Below the pieces are notes generated by a model, which was not told the DNA's origin, ran no database searches, and saw only the letters and a program-made list of their open reading frames with translations. A DNA stretch of 64,000 bases from B25-G16 sp964549945 (GTDB taxonomy: Bacteria; Desulfobacterota; DSM-4660; Desulfatiglandales; B25-G16), in contig CAZJXD010000009.1 in the NCBI GenBank assembly GCA_964549945.1, positions 1-64,000 of the forward strand, written 5' to 3'. A program made the translations under genes and the position numbers. Positions 49,385 to 58,277 of the stretch are shown piece after piece (positions within the stretch are counted from its first letter, which is position 1; each line of letters starts with the position of its first letter).

Positions 49385-49592
49385 AAGATAGCTCCCGAAA
49401 CGTTTCTTACACGAGCTGTTTCCCAACCTCTAATGAGAGGATATTCACCTACGTGCCAAATCCTCTTTCTAACGTCACGCCCCCGGTTGACTCATCAAAT
49501 ACCGGCATCTGCCTTGTTGCTCCTAGAAGACGAAACTCTTCCACGACCACTGATTTAGTCTTCCTTTCCTGTACCTTGGGAATAAATGTATA

Positions 49593-49621
49593 CTTATATA
49601 TATTAATATACATATTGTCAA
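49593..49621 (-). promoter_or_regulatory. Strong sigma-70 promoter for the alcohol dehydrogenase, palindrome in spacer
   Basis: Read on the minus strand: TTGACA (49621-49616), a 17-base spacer, then TATAAG (49598-49593). The spacer holds the 12-base perfect palindrome TATATTAATATA (49599-49610). A repressor bound there would block polymerase. The leader to the start codon is about 200 bases. Confidence 0.6.
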
Positions 49622-50065
49622 CCACGAATCTATCGGGTTGGTTCTCCGTCTTGCATCAGGGGAAAAAGGGATACCCCTCACGGTAGGTTGTAGCAAGGTG
49701 AAAATGCCCCTTGTAGTTACAATGCTCGAATGCCCCCCTCGTGAGTAGGGGGCCAATGAAGGAGAGAGTAATTGTGAACAAGCGGGGATGATGATCCAAT
49801 GGGATTGTAGTCTGCATCGCCGGTTCGGCTCAGCTTATCCTGCCTGTTGTCTTATGGCAGCGGTCAATGATGTCAATGGCGCCATCTTAGCCGCTCTCTA
49901 GAATAATCTCCGGGATGCGCCTGGCAAGGATAACCATTGATCTGCCCTTGACAATACATACATTCTTTTTTTCTTGACAAAATAATGTAAATTGTATAGA
50001 TATCTAAATAACCATCAAAGCTTGGGGGTTCAAGGGAATTGTCCCCTTTCTCGCCTGCTGATAAC

Positions 50066-50240
50066 CAAGTTAGACAGACGATTAAAGCCTGTATTCTTAA
50101 CGGAGAATTTAATCGCTGGAAAAATTCCTTCCGAAAATGATCTCTGAAATAAATGTAATGTCGGTCGGTTAACTGTTCGTGAGGCCATTTGTAAATTGGT
50201 TCATGAAGTCTTTCTGTTGAGGATGGAAAATCATGTTGGT
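50066..50240 (+). pseudogene. GntR-family regulator relic (winged helix)
   Basis: Pieces of a GntR DNA-binding domain appear in successive frames: QVRQTIKACILNGEF, then KIPSENDL, a stop, and NVGRLTVREAICKLVHE. Together they follow the family consensus (ILNGxFxPGxxLPSENxLxxxLxVSRxTVREAI). At least one frameshift and one stop intervene, and the effector-binding domain is absent. It probably once controlled the flanking dehydrogenase and TRAP genes. Confidence 0.65.
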
Positions 50241-50297
50241 CTTAACGGCGATAACTCTTCTAACTTTATCGCTGGGGACAATGTCAATAGTGGCAGG
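50223..50297 (+). repeat. Diverged duplicate of the dctP signal-peptide region
   Basis: About 75 bases here are roughly 80 percent identical to 50348-50421, the start of the dctP gene. Translated, MLVLTAITLLTLSLGTMSIV compares with MLVLAAVTILALPLGAVSMA. It stops at TAA shortly afterwards. A relic of a second binding-protein gene, or a local duplication. Confidence 0.6.
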
Positions 50298-50336
50298 TCT
50301 TCATATCTCATAAATCCTTAAAAGGAGGAATTGGTC

Positions 50337-51362
50337 ATGAGCAAAGGATGGAAGGTTATGTTGGTCTTAGCGGCGGTAACCATCCTGGCTTTACCGCTGG
50401 GGGCAGTGTCAATGGCAGAGGCGAAGACACATGAATTCAAGATCTCCATAGAGAATGCTCTGACCCACCCAAAAACCAAGGGGCTAGAAATATTCATGGA
50501 AGAATTGATCGAGAGATCGGGGGGTCAGCTAAAACCCCACCTCTATCATAGCGCCCAGCTTTACAAAGACTCCCACGTAACAAAGGCCGTGAACATGGGC
50601 GTGGTGCATATGGCGGTGGTGGGAAACTATTTGCTGGATGGCTTTGACATCAATGCTACTGTTACTCATCTGCCCATGTTTTTTGGGCAGTCTCAAGAAC
50701 TCACCACAAAGTTAGTCGATGGTGAGGTCGGCACATTCGTGAGCAATAGGCTGGAAGAGAAACTGAATGTGGAGGTGATAGGCCGGGCTTTTGAGATGGG
50801 GTTTGACAATCTTTACACCGTCAATAAAGAAATCAAAAAGCTGGAAGATTTCAAGGGCTTAAGGATACGCCATGCCGGGGGCGCCGTGTATACAAAGCTG
50901 TTAAAAGCTTTAGGTGCAGAGGGCGTCGTTATCTCGTGGCCGGACGTGCCCATGGCCCTGGCCCGAGGCACGGTAGATGGTGTCGCTACAACGACCAAGA
51001 GTGCGGAGAGCGCCAAGCTTCATGAGTCCGGGCTCAAATATGGCATCGAATGCCGGAACCACGTGTCGTACTACTACCCCCTGGTGAATAGAAAGTTCTG
51101 GAACAGCCTCCCGCCTGACCTTCAAAAGATCTTTATGGATGTATGGGAAGAAACGGTACCCAAACAGCGGCAGATCGCCAGAGACGAGCAAATAGAGGCC
51201 AAAAAATTCCTGGAAGGCAAGGGAATGGTATTTTATGAGCCCAGCCTCGAACAATTGACCAACTGGCGCAATCATATCATATATACGCAAGAAGGATTAA
51301 TAAAAGACCTTGGGTATGCCCCGCAACTCGTCGAAGCATGCTTGAAGGCCTTGGGCATGTAG
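50337..51362 (+). CDS. dctP: TRAP transporter substrate-binding protein
   Basis: A 341-residue periplasmic DctP-family protein. The signal peptide (residues 5-27) ends VSMAEA. Family motifs include LYHSAQLYKDSHVTKAVNMG, the carboxylate-binding Arg region RIRHAGGAVYTKLLKALGA, and ISWPDVPMALARGTVDG. It binds an organic acid and delivers it to the DctQM permease. AAAGGAGGA lies eight bases before ATG 50337. It is the first gene of the TRAP operon. Confidence 0.9.
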   Translation: MSKGWKVMLVLAAVTILALPLGAVSMAEAKTHEFKISIENALTHPKTKGLEIFMEELIERSGGQLKPHLYHSAQLYKDSHVTKAVNMGVVHMAVVGNYLLDGFDINATVTHLPMFFGQSQELTTKLVDGEVGTFVSNRLEEKLNVEVIGRAFEMGFDNLYTVNKEIKKLEDFKGLRIRHAGGAVYTKLLKALGAEGVVISWPDVPMALARGTVDGVATTTKSAESAKLHESGLKYGIECRNHVSYYYPLVNRKFWNSLPPDLQKIFMDVWEETVPKQRQIARDEQIEAKKFLEGKGMVFYEPSLEQLTNWRNHIIYTQEGLIKDLGYAPQLVEACLKALGM

Positions 51363-51448
51363 CATTCAACTCGATTATCGTCCATCCGGAGGGGGGAAGC
51401 TTTTCGAAAATATGCAACGCTGCTTCCCCCCTTCAATAAAGGGAAGTT

Positions 51449-51982
51449 ATGGCTGCGAATAAGGTGGTGGCGCTATGGAACCAGGCGGAGGGATTTCTTT
51501 TCGGTTTCCTCAATGTGGCCGCTGTGGCGGTTGCGTTTTACGGTGTCATCATGAGGTATGTCTTCCGAGCGGCCCCTTTCTGGACTGAGGAAGTCTGCCT
51601 TTACTTGATCATCTGGGCCGTCTTCCTTGCCGCCAGTACTCTGGCGGAGGAAAGGGGGCACGTGGGGGCTACCCTACTTGTAGAACGGTTCCCCGTGCGG
51701 ATCCGGCGCATCCTGGCAGTCATCAACGGGATCGTGTGCCTGGGATTCTGCGGGATCATCTGCTGGTATGGGTTCCAGATCGTCTGGCAAACCTATGCGT
51801 GCGCCCAAAAATCCTCCACAGCACTTCGTTTTCCGCTCTGGATCGCCTACCTAGCGGTGGCTGCCGGCTGTTTGCTCGTCGGTATACGATACATATTGCG
51901 CATCTACCGCCTGCTCTTTCGATTCCAGGAATCCGACATTTTGGAAACCCATGAAATGAGCCGAGAGGGAGTCCATCGATGA
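51449..51982 (+). CDS. dctQ: TRAP transporter small permease
   Basis: A 177-residue four-helix membrane subunit. FWTEEVCLYLIIWAVFLAAS and ERGHVGATLLVERFP are DctQ motifs. It joins the binding protein to the large permease. Its 3' end overlaps dctM by four bases (ATGA). Confidence 0.88.
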   Translation: MAANKVVALWNQAEGFLFGFLNVAAVAVAFYGVIMRYVFRAAPFWTEEVCLYLIIWAVFLAASTLAEERGHVGATLLVERFPVRIRRILAVINGIVCLGFCGIICWYGFQIVWQTYACAQKSSTALRFPLWIAYLAVAAGCLLVGIRYILRIYRLLFRFQESDILETHEMSREGVHR

Positions 51983-53262
51983 TTCCGGTTTTCATTCTCG
52001 TTTTTGGCATGTTGCTCTGCATGGGAGTTCCCATCGCCTTCACCCTGGGCATCACCGCCATGGTCATGCTTGCCTTTTATTCAGTCACCCCCCTGTTTGT
52101 GGTCCCCGAGGTCATGTACAATGCGTTAGACACCTTTCCCTTGGTGGCCATCCCCTTTTTCGTCACCGCCGCCCAGTTCATGGTCCGGGGAGGAACTTCC
52201 CGCTACCTCGTCGAGGCTGCCAATGCTTACGTTGGGCACCTGCGGGGGGGGCTGGCCATTGTCGCGGTGGTCTCTTGCATGTTTTTTGCCGCTATCTGCG
52301 GCTCCAGTGTAGCCTCTGCGCTGGCCATTGGCGTAATCATCATCTCTTCCATGATAGATTTTGGTTACACCCGATCCTTTGCTGCGGGAGTCGTCGCCGC
52401 CTCCGGGACCATGGGGATTATGATTCCTCCCAGCGTTGCTTTGATCCTTTACGGCATCATTGCGGAAGAATCCATCCCCAGGTTGTTTCTGGCAGGGGTA
52501 ACGCCGGGCCTCCTCGAGGGAGCCCTTTACATCGTGTGGATTGCCTATTATTCCAGACGCAAGGGATACGGGGGAGGGCCGCGGAGCACTCTGCCTGAAG
52601 CCCTGCGTGCCACCGGCAAAGCCATTCCCGCCTTATGTTTGCCCTTCATCATCCTCGGTGGAATTTACGGGGGGTTCGTCACCGTAAGCGAGGCCGCGGC
52701 CCTGGCGGCAATCGTATCCATCTTCGTCAGCGTCTTTGTGTACCGTGGGGTGAAGTTCCCACAGATAATCCCTATAAGCGCAGAGGCCATGAGATCCGCG
52801 GGGATGATCATGTTTATCATCTCCACGGCCATCGTATTCGGCAACTGGCTCACCGAGTCCGGTATCCCGCAGGCCATAGCAGGCCTGATGACTGAGGCCA
52901 AATTATCCCCGTATATCTTCCTATTTATAGTCAATCTCATTCTGCTCTTCATGGGCATGTTTCTCGAAGTTGCGTCCACCATGCTGATCACCCTGCCCAT
53001 TCTTATGCCGCTCGTCAGGGTTCTGGGGATCGACCCGATTCATTTCGGTATCGTCATGACCACGAACATGGAACTTGCCCTGATAACGCCTCCGGTGGGG
53101 CTCAACCTCTACGTCATCTGCGGCGTGTCTAAGGCCTCTCTGTGGGAGGCTATACAGGGAGCATTCCCCTTCGTTTGCTTGGGATTTGTGGAGCTTGCAA
53201 TAGTCACCTACTGGCCTGATTTCTGTCTTTTTTTGCCGCGATTACTCATGGGCACGTACTAG
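51979..53262 (+). CDS. dctM: TRAP transporter large permease
   Basis: A 427-residue membrane protein of the DctM family with about 12 helices. Characteristic motifs are GMLLCMGVPIAFTLGIT, VAIPFFVTAAQFMVRGG, AICGSSVASALAIG, GTMGIMIPPSVALILYG and LITPPVGLNLYVI. It carries the sodium-coupled transport step of the DctPQM system. It ends about 125 bases before a separate ABC transporter operon. Confidence 0.92.
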   Translation: MIPVFILVFGMLLCMGVPIAFTLGITAMVMLAFYSVTPLFVVPEVMYNALDTFPLVAIPFFVTAAQFMVRGGTSRYLVEAANAYVGHLRGGLAIVAVVSCMFFAAICGSSVASALAIGVIIISSMIDFGYTRSFAAGVVAASGTMGIMIPPSVALILYGIIAEESIPRLFLAGVTPGLLEGALYIVWIAYYSRRKGYGGGPRSTLPEALRATGKAIPALCLPFIILGGIYGGFVTVSEAAALAAIVSIFVSVFVYRGVKFPQIIPISAEAMRSAGMIMFIISTAIVFGNWLTESGIPQAIAGLMTEAKLSPYIFLFIVNLILLFMGMFLEVASTMLITLPILMPLVRVLGIDPIHFGIVMTTNMELALITPPVGLNLYVICGVSKASLWEAIQGAFPFVCLGFVELAIVTYWPDFCLFLPRLLMGTY

Positions 53263-53388
53263 AAGAGGATCATAAAGGGATTTACATATCGGGTTCAGGG
53301 ATGAAAAAAGAGGCATCTCCATGCCATATTCATGCATCGATGGGTATCCTGAATCTCTTATCCCGAATCTATAGGGTGGATTCTTGAG

Positions 53389-54123
53389 ATGTTCTTGCAG
53401 GCCAAGGACCTTGTAAAAAATTTCGGCGCCTTACATGCAGTTAACAATGTGAGCCTGGATGTAGGACCGGGTGTTCATTCCATTATCGGGCCTAATGGTG
53501 CCGGAAAGACAACGGTATTTAATCTGCTCACGGGATTCTTAAGACCGGACAGCGGAAAGGTGCTTTACCTGGGAAAAGAGATCACCCATCTACCTGCCTA
53601 TGAGATATCGCAATTAGGAATAGCCCGGTCCTTTCAGATCACAAGTATCTTTCCCGATCTTCCTGTATATGAAAATGTACGCCTGGGGGTTCAATCTAGG
53701 CTTCGGGCCTCTCACAACTTCCTCATGGATTATAAGAAGTTACAGGGAGTGCATGAGAACGCCGAGAGGGTGATAGAACAGGTAGGCCTTGCTGAATCGA
53801 TGGATATCAAGGCTAAAAATCTTTCATACGGGCTCCGAAGGAGCCTGGACATCGGTATTTGCCTCGCAACTGAACCGAAGCTGATTCTTTTGGATGAGCC
53901 GACTTCCGGGATGGATCGAGAAGACACACAAGTTATCATACAGCTCATTTCTCATATCTCAAAGGAGATCCCTGTGGTGCTCATCGAGCATAATATCGAT
54001 ATAGTGCTTTCCATCTCAAATATTGTAACTGTGTTATACCAGGGGGCTGTTTTGGCAGAAGGAACTCCTCTGGAAATCCAAAGAAGCGAGAAGGTTCAAG
54101 AGGCCTACCTAGGGGGATATTGA
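53389..54123 (+). CDS. livG: LivG-type ABC transporter ATPase (system 1)
   Basis: A 244-residue ATPase. Walker A is IGPNGAGKTTVFNL, the signature is degenerate (NLSYGLRRSLDI), Walker B is LILLDEPTSGMD and the switch His is in VVLIEHNID. The R-loop-like RSFQITSIFPDLPVYENV fits the LivG subfamily. Paired with the LivF subunit starting at the next base. The signature lacks the usual GGQQR pattern, a normal trait in LivG-like members. Confidence 0.9.
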   Translation: MFLQAKDLVKNFGALHAVNNVSLDVGPGVHSIIGPNGAGKTTVFNLLTGFLRPDSGKVLYLGKEITHLPAYEISQLGIARSFQITSIFPDLPVYENVRLGVQSRLRASHNFLMDYKKLQGVHENAERVIEQVGLAESMDIKAKNLSYGLRRSLDIGICLATEPKLILLDEPTSGMDREDTQVIIQLISHISKEIPVVLIEHNIDIVLSISNIVTVLYQGAVLAEGTPLEIQRSEKVQEAYLGGY

Positions 54124-54819
54124 ATGCTTCAACTACAAGATGTCCACACCTATTATGGCGACAGCCATGTGCTTAAGGGTGTTTCAATCGAGATAAGAAA
54201 AGGAGAATTGTCAACCCTTCTTGGCCGCAACGGCGCGGGAAAGACCACCACCCTAAGGAGCATCATGGGCATCATTGCCCCCCGAAAAGGGGCGATCATC
54301 TTCGATGGCAACTATATCTCAGGAGGAAAACCTCATCAGATTGCATCATTGGGTGTCGGGTATGTCCCTGAGGAGAGGGCTGTTTTCCCAAGCCTTTCCG
54401 TCTCAGAGAACCTTATGCTGCCCTCCAAAAAGAATAGAAGCGGATTCTGGAGCTTGGAAAAGATTTACGCTCATTTCCCTATTCTAAAAGACCGGACTCA
54501 CCACAAGGGCTCGCAACTTTCCGGAGGCGAACAACAGATGTTGGCCATCGCGCGTATACTGACCATGGACCTTAAACTCCTCTTGCTGGATGAACCTACA
54601 GAGGGACTTGCTCCTGCCCTCGTCCGGCAGATTGCCGTGATACTCCAGGAGATAAAGAAAAGCCAGATCACCATGCTTCTCGTTGAACAGAATACAAGGT
54701 TTGCCACGGAAGTCGCCGATCAACACTACATCCTCTACAATGGCCAGATCCGTTATAAGGGGACCAATGCCCGGTTCAAGGAGGAGAAAGAGCTACAATT
54801 AAGATACCTGGGGGTATAG
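54124..54819 (+). CDS. livF: LivF-type ABC transporter ATPase (system 1)
   Basis: A 231-residue ATPase with Walker A LGRNGAGKTTTLRS, signature QLSGGEQQMLAIARIL, Walker B LLLLDEPTEGLAPALV and the EQNTRFA switch. VGYVPEERAVFPSLSVSENL is typical of LivF. The stop of livG and this start are adjacent, so translation is coupled. It forms the energising heterodimer with the preceding subunit. Confidence 0.92.
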   Translation: MLQLQDVHTYYGDSHVLKGVSIEIRKGELSTLLGRNGAGKTTTLRSIMGIIAPRKGAIIFDGNYISGGKPHQIASLGVGYVPEERAVFPSLSVSENLMLPSKKNRSGFWSLEKIYAHFPILKDRTHHKGSQLSGGEQQMLAIARILTMDLKLLLLDEPTEGLAPALVRQIAVILQEIKKSQITMLLVEQNTRFATEVADQHYILYNGQIRYKGTNARFKEEKELQLRYLGV

Positions 54820-54952
54820 AGCAGGGGTCTTCGATGGTTGTGCATCAAATCAGATAATTCGATTCAAGATCCACGCGAAAGGAGGTGAGAGGGCCAGTTC
54901 GTAATTCTTTCAGGGGTAATTGAAAACCAACCTAACTTCAAACAAGGGGGAA

Positions 54953-56182
54953 ATGAAGATGAAAAGGCATCGTATTGTTTCAAGAATGGCAGTGGTATGT
55001 AGTCTTATCTCAGGCGTTCTGTTTCTCATGGGGCCATTTGCCATGGCCGCTGATCCTGTTAAAGTTGCTATTCTCACGGATCTGTCGGGCCCTTACTCAG
55101 GTTTTGCGATCCCTAATGTAGACGCCGTTAAGATGGCGATCCAGGATTTTGGCGGCAAACTGCTTGGCCAGGATATCGAGTTTTTTGCCCGGGATCATCA
55201 AAGCAAGGCGGATATAGGCAACCAAAAGGGCAAGGAGCTGTACGAGAAAGAAAAGGTTGACGCCATTTTCGACTGTCCAAACAGCGCGGCTGCATTGGCG
55301 GTTTCCAACCAGGCCCTGAGGAATAAGAAGCTGTTTTTCAGCGTTTCATCAGGGACGACCCGGCATACGGGTTCGGATTGCAATCGCTATACCTTTGACT
55401 GGGCCTGGAATGACTGCATGGTGGTCAGATCAGTGGGGCTTTGGGCGATCGAGAACCTGGGCAAAAGATGGTACACGATCACTGCCGACTACACCTGGGG
55501 TCATACCCTGTTCGAGTTTCTCACCAGCGCCTTAAAGGAAAAGGGGGCGACCCTCCTTGGCAACGATATGGTGGCTATGGGTACCGCTGACTTTAGCCCC
55601 TATATCTTAAATGCCATAAACGCAAATCCGGAAGTCCTGGGCCTGCTGAACGGTGGCAGGGATGTCACCACCTCTACCAAGCAGGCCGTTGAATTCGGGT
55701 TAAAGAAAAAGGTAAAGGTCGTCCATGTGTATATGAGCATTGATGAGGTAAAGCCCGCAGGTCTGGAGGTTTTTGCCGGAGATTATACGACCGCGCCTTG
55801 GTACTGGAAGATCGATAATCCCGGCGCAAAGCAGTGGGTTGACAGATGGACCGAGAAATTTAACAGGCGGCCAAATTGGCTCAACGCCGCCAATTATAGC
55901 TGCGTTACCCAGTATCTGGAGGCGGTAAAAAGGGCCGGCACCAAGGACCCAAAGGCGGTGATCAAGGAATTGGAAGGGCATACCTTCAGGGACTTCTTTG
56001 CCAATCCGGGATACATCCGGCCGCAAGACCATATGCAGGTGGGCAAGGCGTTTATCCTGAAGGCCAAAGACCCAAAAGACTCTGAGGAGGAATGGGATTA
56101 TTTCGAGATCGTCGGCTCAGTGCCAGCTGAGCAGGCGTATATGGATCCCGATAAAACGGGATGCAAGATGGGGGGCTTTTAG
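54953..56182 (+). CDS. livK: LivK-type ABC substrate-binding protein (system 1)
   Basis: A 409-residue periplasmic binding protein of the branched-chain amino-acid/urea/amide type (type I fold). The signal peptide ends AMAADP. Motifs: VKVAILTDLSGPYSGFAIP, FDCPNSAAALAVSNQA and FSVSSGTTRHTG. The start at 54953 follows GGGGG; a TTG at 54920 is rejected. It is followed by a perfect 12-base-pair hairpin. The ligand is unknown and need not be an amino acid; aromatic or short organic amides are handled by related proteins. Confidence 0.9.
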   Translation: MKMKRHRIVSRMAVVCSLISGVLFLMGPFAMAADPVKVAILTDLSGPYSGFAIPNVDAVKMAIQDFGGKLLGQDIEFFARDHQSKADIGNQKGKELYEKEKVDAIFDCPNSAAALAVSNQALRNKKLFFSVSSGTTRHTGSDCNRYTFDWAWNDCMVVRSVGLWAIENLGKRWYTITADYTWGHTLFEFLTSALKEKGATLLGNDMVAMGTADFSPYILNAINANPEVLGLLNGGRDVTTSTKQAVEFGLKKKVKVVHVYMSIDEVKPAGLEVFAGDYTTAPWYWKIDNPGAKQWVDRWTEKFNRRPNWLNAANYSCVTQYLEAVKRAGTKDPKAVIKELEGHTFRDFFANPGYIRPQDHMQVGKAFILKAKDPKDSEEEWDYFEIVGSVPAEQAYMDPDKTGCKMGGF

Positions 56183-56201
56183 CCTCTTTTGATTCATAGA
56201 G

Positions 56202-56229
56202 GGGTATCCCGAATCTCTTCGGGATACCC
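56202..56229 (+). terminator. Perfect hairpin after livK (system 1)
   Basis: GGGTATCCCGAA and TTCGGGATACCC form a 12-base-pair stem with a TCTC loop between livK and livH. There is no T run. It probably protects the binding-protein message or partly terminates, giving more binding protein than permease. Confidence 0.5.
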
Positions 56230-56289
56230 TCACCACCCAAAGCCGTACAATGAGGCTGAGTTCGGAGGGGCTATTGTGAGGGCGTTTTA

Positions 56290-57168
56290 ATGACGGCGCA
56301 ATTCGTGATGATGCATCTGTTTAACGGGCTTATCTTGGGCTCCATCTATGTGCTTCTGTCCCTTGGCCTTTCGATCATCTTTGGCATGCTCGGGATCATC
56401 AACTTCGCTCATGGAGCCTTTTATATGTTGGGAGCCTATTGCGCCTATACCCTGACGACGTATCTTTCCTTTAATTCCTGGGTCACCCTTGCGCTCACCC
56501 CGTTCATTTTAGGCCTCTTCGGCGTGGGCTGCGAATTCTTTCTGTTTAGGCGCCTCTACAAACTCCCCCCGTTGTATGCCATGCTGTTCACCTTTGGGCT
56601 GATGCTGGTTCTTCAAGACGTTGTCCGGATGATATACGGTGGAGTGGGGGTGCCATATCGGACACCGGAAACGCTCGTGGGAGCAGTTAATCTGGGGTTC
56701 ATGTACTATCCAAGGTATCGTCTCTTTCTTATTATCGTGAGCGGGCTGTGCTCGTTCGGGGTGTGGCTGTTTCTATCCAAAACAAAGCTGGGGGCGATCA
56801 TCAGGGCAGGGACCGACAACAGCCTGATGGTCGATGCTTTGGGGATTAACATTGCCAGGATCATTACCTTCTCCTTTGCCTTTGGGATAGGCTTGGCGGG
56901 GCTCGCAGGAGTCCTGGCCGCCCCCATGCAAAACGTCACTCACGTAATGGGCATCGATTTTTTGATCGACTGCTTTGTGGTAGTGGTGATCGGGGGCATG
57001 GGAAGTATCGCGGGTTCCATTGTAGGAGGGTTGATAGTGGGTGAGATTATCGCCTTGGGCGTTATGATCTGGCCGCCCATGGCCCATTCCCTGATCTATC
57101 TGTTCATGGCGGCTTTCTTGCTCCTGAGGCCGCGAGGGCTCTTCGGCAGGGAGGCCTTTCATGATTGA
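56290..57168 (+). CDS. livH: LivH-type ABC permease (system 1)
   Basis: A 292-residue integral membrane protein with about eight helices. LFNGLILGSIYVLLSLGLSI, INFAHGAFYMLGAY and the coupling motif VVVIGGMGSIAGSIVGGLIVG are characteristic of LivH. The C-terminal LLLRPRGLFGRE is the usual end of this family. Its 3' end overlaps the next gene by eight bases. Confidence 0.92.
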   Translation: MTAQFVMMHLFNGLILGSIYVLLSLGLSIIFGMLGIINFAHGAFYMLGAYCAYTLTTYLSFNSWVTLALTPFILGLFGVGCEFFLFRRLYKLPPLYAMLFTFGLMLVLQDVVRMIYGGVGVPYRTPETLVGAVNLGFMYYPRYRLFLIIVSGLCSFGVWLFLSKTKLGAIIRAGTDNSLMVDALGINIARIITFSFAFGIGLAGLAGVLAAPMQNVTHVMGIDFLIDCFVVVVIGGMGSIAGSIVGGLIVGEIIALGVMIWPPMAHSLIYLFMAAFLLLRPRGLFGREAFHD

Positions 57169-58099
57169 AAGGCGCGGATCCAAACGGAAGATCATGGTAA
57201 TAGCATCGGGCACGGTGCTGGCTCTCGTGTTGCCCTACCTGGCGCCTTACACCGCGTTAGCGAGTGAGATCCTTATCTTTGCCATATTTGCCATGGCGTA
57301 TGATTTGATGCTGGGATACGCCGGCATGCTTTCCTTTGGCCATGCGATGTTTTTTGGCTTAGGGGCCTATACCACCGGCCTTATCCTCACCCGCCTGTAT
57401 CCTTCTGTGGTGGTGGGCCTCTTTGCAGCGGCACTGGTAGGCTCTCTGGCTGCCTACCCGATAGGGTTTCTAAGCATTCGCAGGCGGGGGATTTACTTTA
57501 CCATGGTTACCCTCGCGTTCAGTCAGTTGTTCTATTTTATAGCATTCAAATGGGCAAGCTTGACAGGAGGGGATGACGGACTACAGCATGTGCCCAGGCC
57601 TTTCTTGGGACCGCTCCGTCTGCAATCCGAAATCACGCTCTACTATTTCATCCTCTTCTTAGCCATTGTTTCCCTGGTGATACTTCTGAGAGTGGTGAAT
57701 TCCCCTTTTGGAAAAACCCTCCAGGCCTTAAGAGAAAACAAAGACCGTGCCTTGAGCATAGGCTATGATATCGACCGATTCAAGCTCGTCACCTTTATTA
57801 TCTCGGGTTTCTTCTCGGGGTTGGCTGGGGGGCTGTATGCGCTCCTTTTAAATTTCGTCCCCTTAAGCTCTCTCTATTGGACTACCTCGGGTGATGTGGT
57901 GGTAATGACCGTTGTGGGCGGGATGGGGACCCTTGTCGGTCCGGTCATAGGAGCGGCGGGGACTATTCTGTTACGGGACATTCTGAGCAATTTCACGGAG
58001 AGTTGGAATACCGTCATGGGCCTTCTTTTTATGGCCTCTGTCCTCGGGTTTCAGGGAGGTATCATGGGCATTGTCCGGAAGAAGTTTAAGATGGAATGA
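57161..58099 (+). CDS. livM: LivM-type ABC permease (system 1)
   Basis: A 312-residue permease. AYDLMLGYAGMLSFGHAMFF, RRRGIYFTMVTLAFSQLFYF, LRENKDRALSIGYDIDRFKL and MTVVGGMGTLVGPVIGA follow the LivM pattern. It makes the translocation pore with LivH. Followed by a 178-base gap in which a further 25-codon open stretch lacks a start. Confidence 0.92.
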   Translation: MIERRGSKRKIMVIASGTVLALVLPYLAPYTALASEILIFAIFAMAYDLMLGYAGMLSFGHAMFFGLGAYTTGLILTRLYPSVVVGLFAAALVGSLAAYPIGFLSIRRRGIYFTMVTLAFSQLFYFIAFKWASLTGGDDGLQHVPRPFLGPLRLQSEITLYYFILFLAIVSLVILLRVVNSPFGKTLQALRENKDRALSIGYDIDRFKLVTFIISGFFSGLAGGLYALLLNFVPLSSLYWTTSGDVVVMTVVGGMGTLVGPVIGAAGTILLRDILSNFTESWNTVMGLLFMASVLGFQGGIMGIVRKKFKME

Positions 58100-58277
58100 T
58101 GGCCGGTCCGTCGAAAGAAAGATTGGGTTTACAAGGGTTGGAAAAAGGGAATCGATAAGATCTATCAAAAATTGGAAGAATTTGACCAAGTTTTATGAGG
58201 GAGATTCAACCAGGGCTATTTGCTCCTACTCGTATATTATTGGTAGGGGATCGGCATTCTATTGAGGAGAAGAGGAG

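Larger units (their letters stand above)
49385..50336. other. 952-bp divergent control region with relics
   Basis: Between the alcohol dehydrogenase (minus) and the TRAP operon (plus). It contains the minus-strand promoter at 49593-49621, a plus-strand promoter candidate (TTGACA 49974-49979, TATAGA 49995-50000, short 15-base spacer), the GntR relic (50066-50240) and the duplicated dctP leader (50223-50297). Bases 49690-49940 hold nothing that I recognise. Confidence 0.5.

Noticed and set aside
58115..58198. 25-codon stretch ending KIYQKLEEFDQVL between livM and the hydrolase
   Set aside because: Looks protein-like but lacks any start codon or recognised homology.
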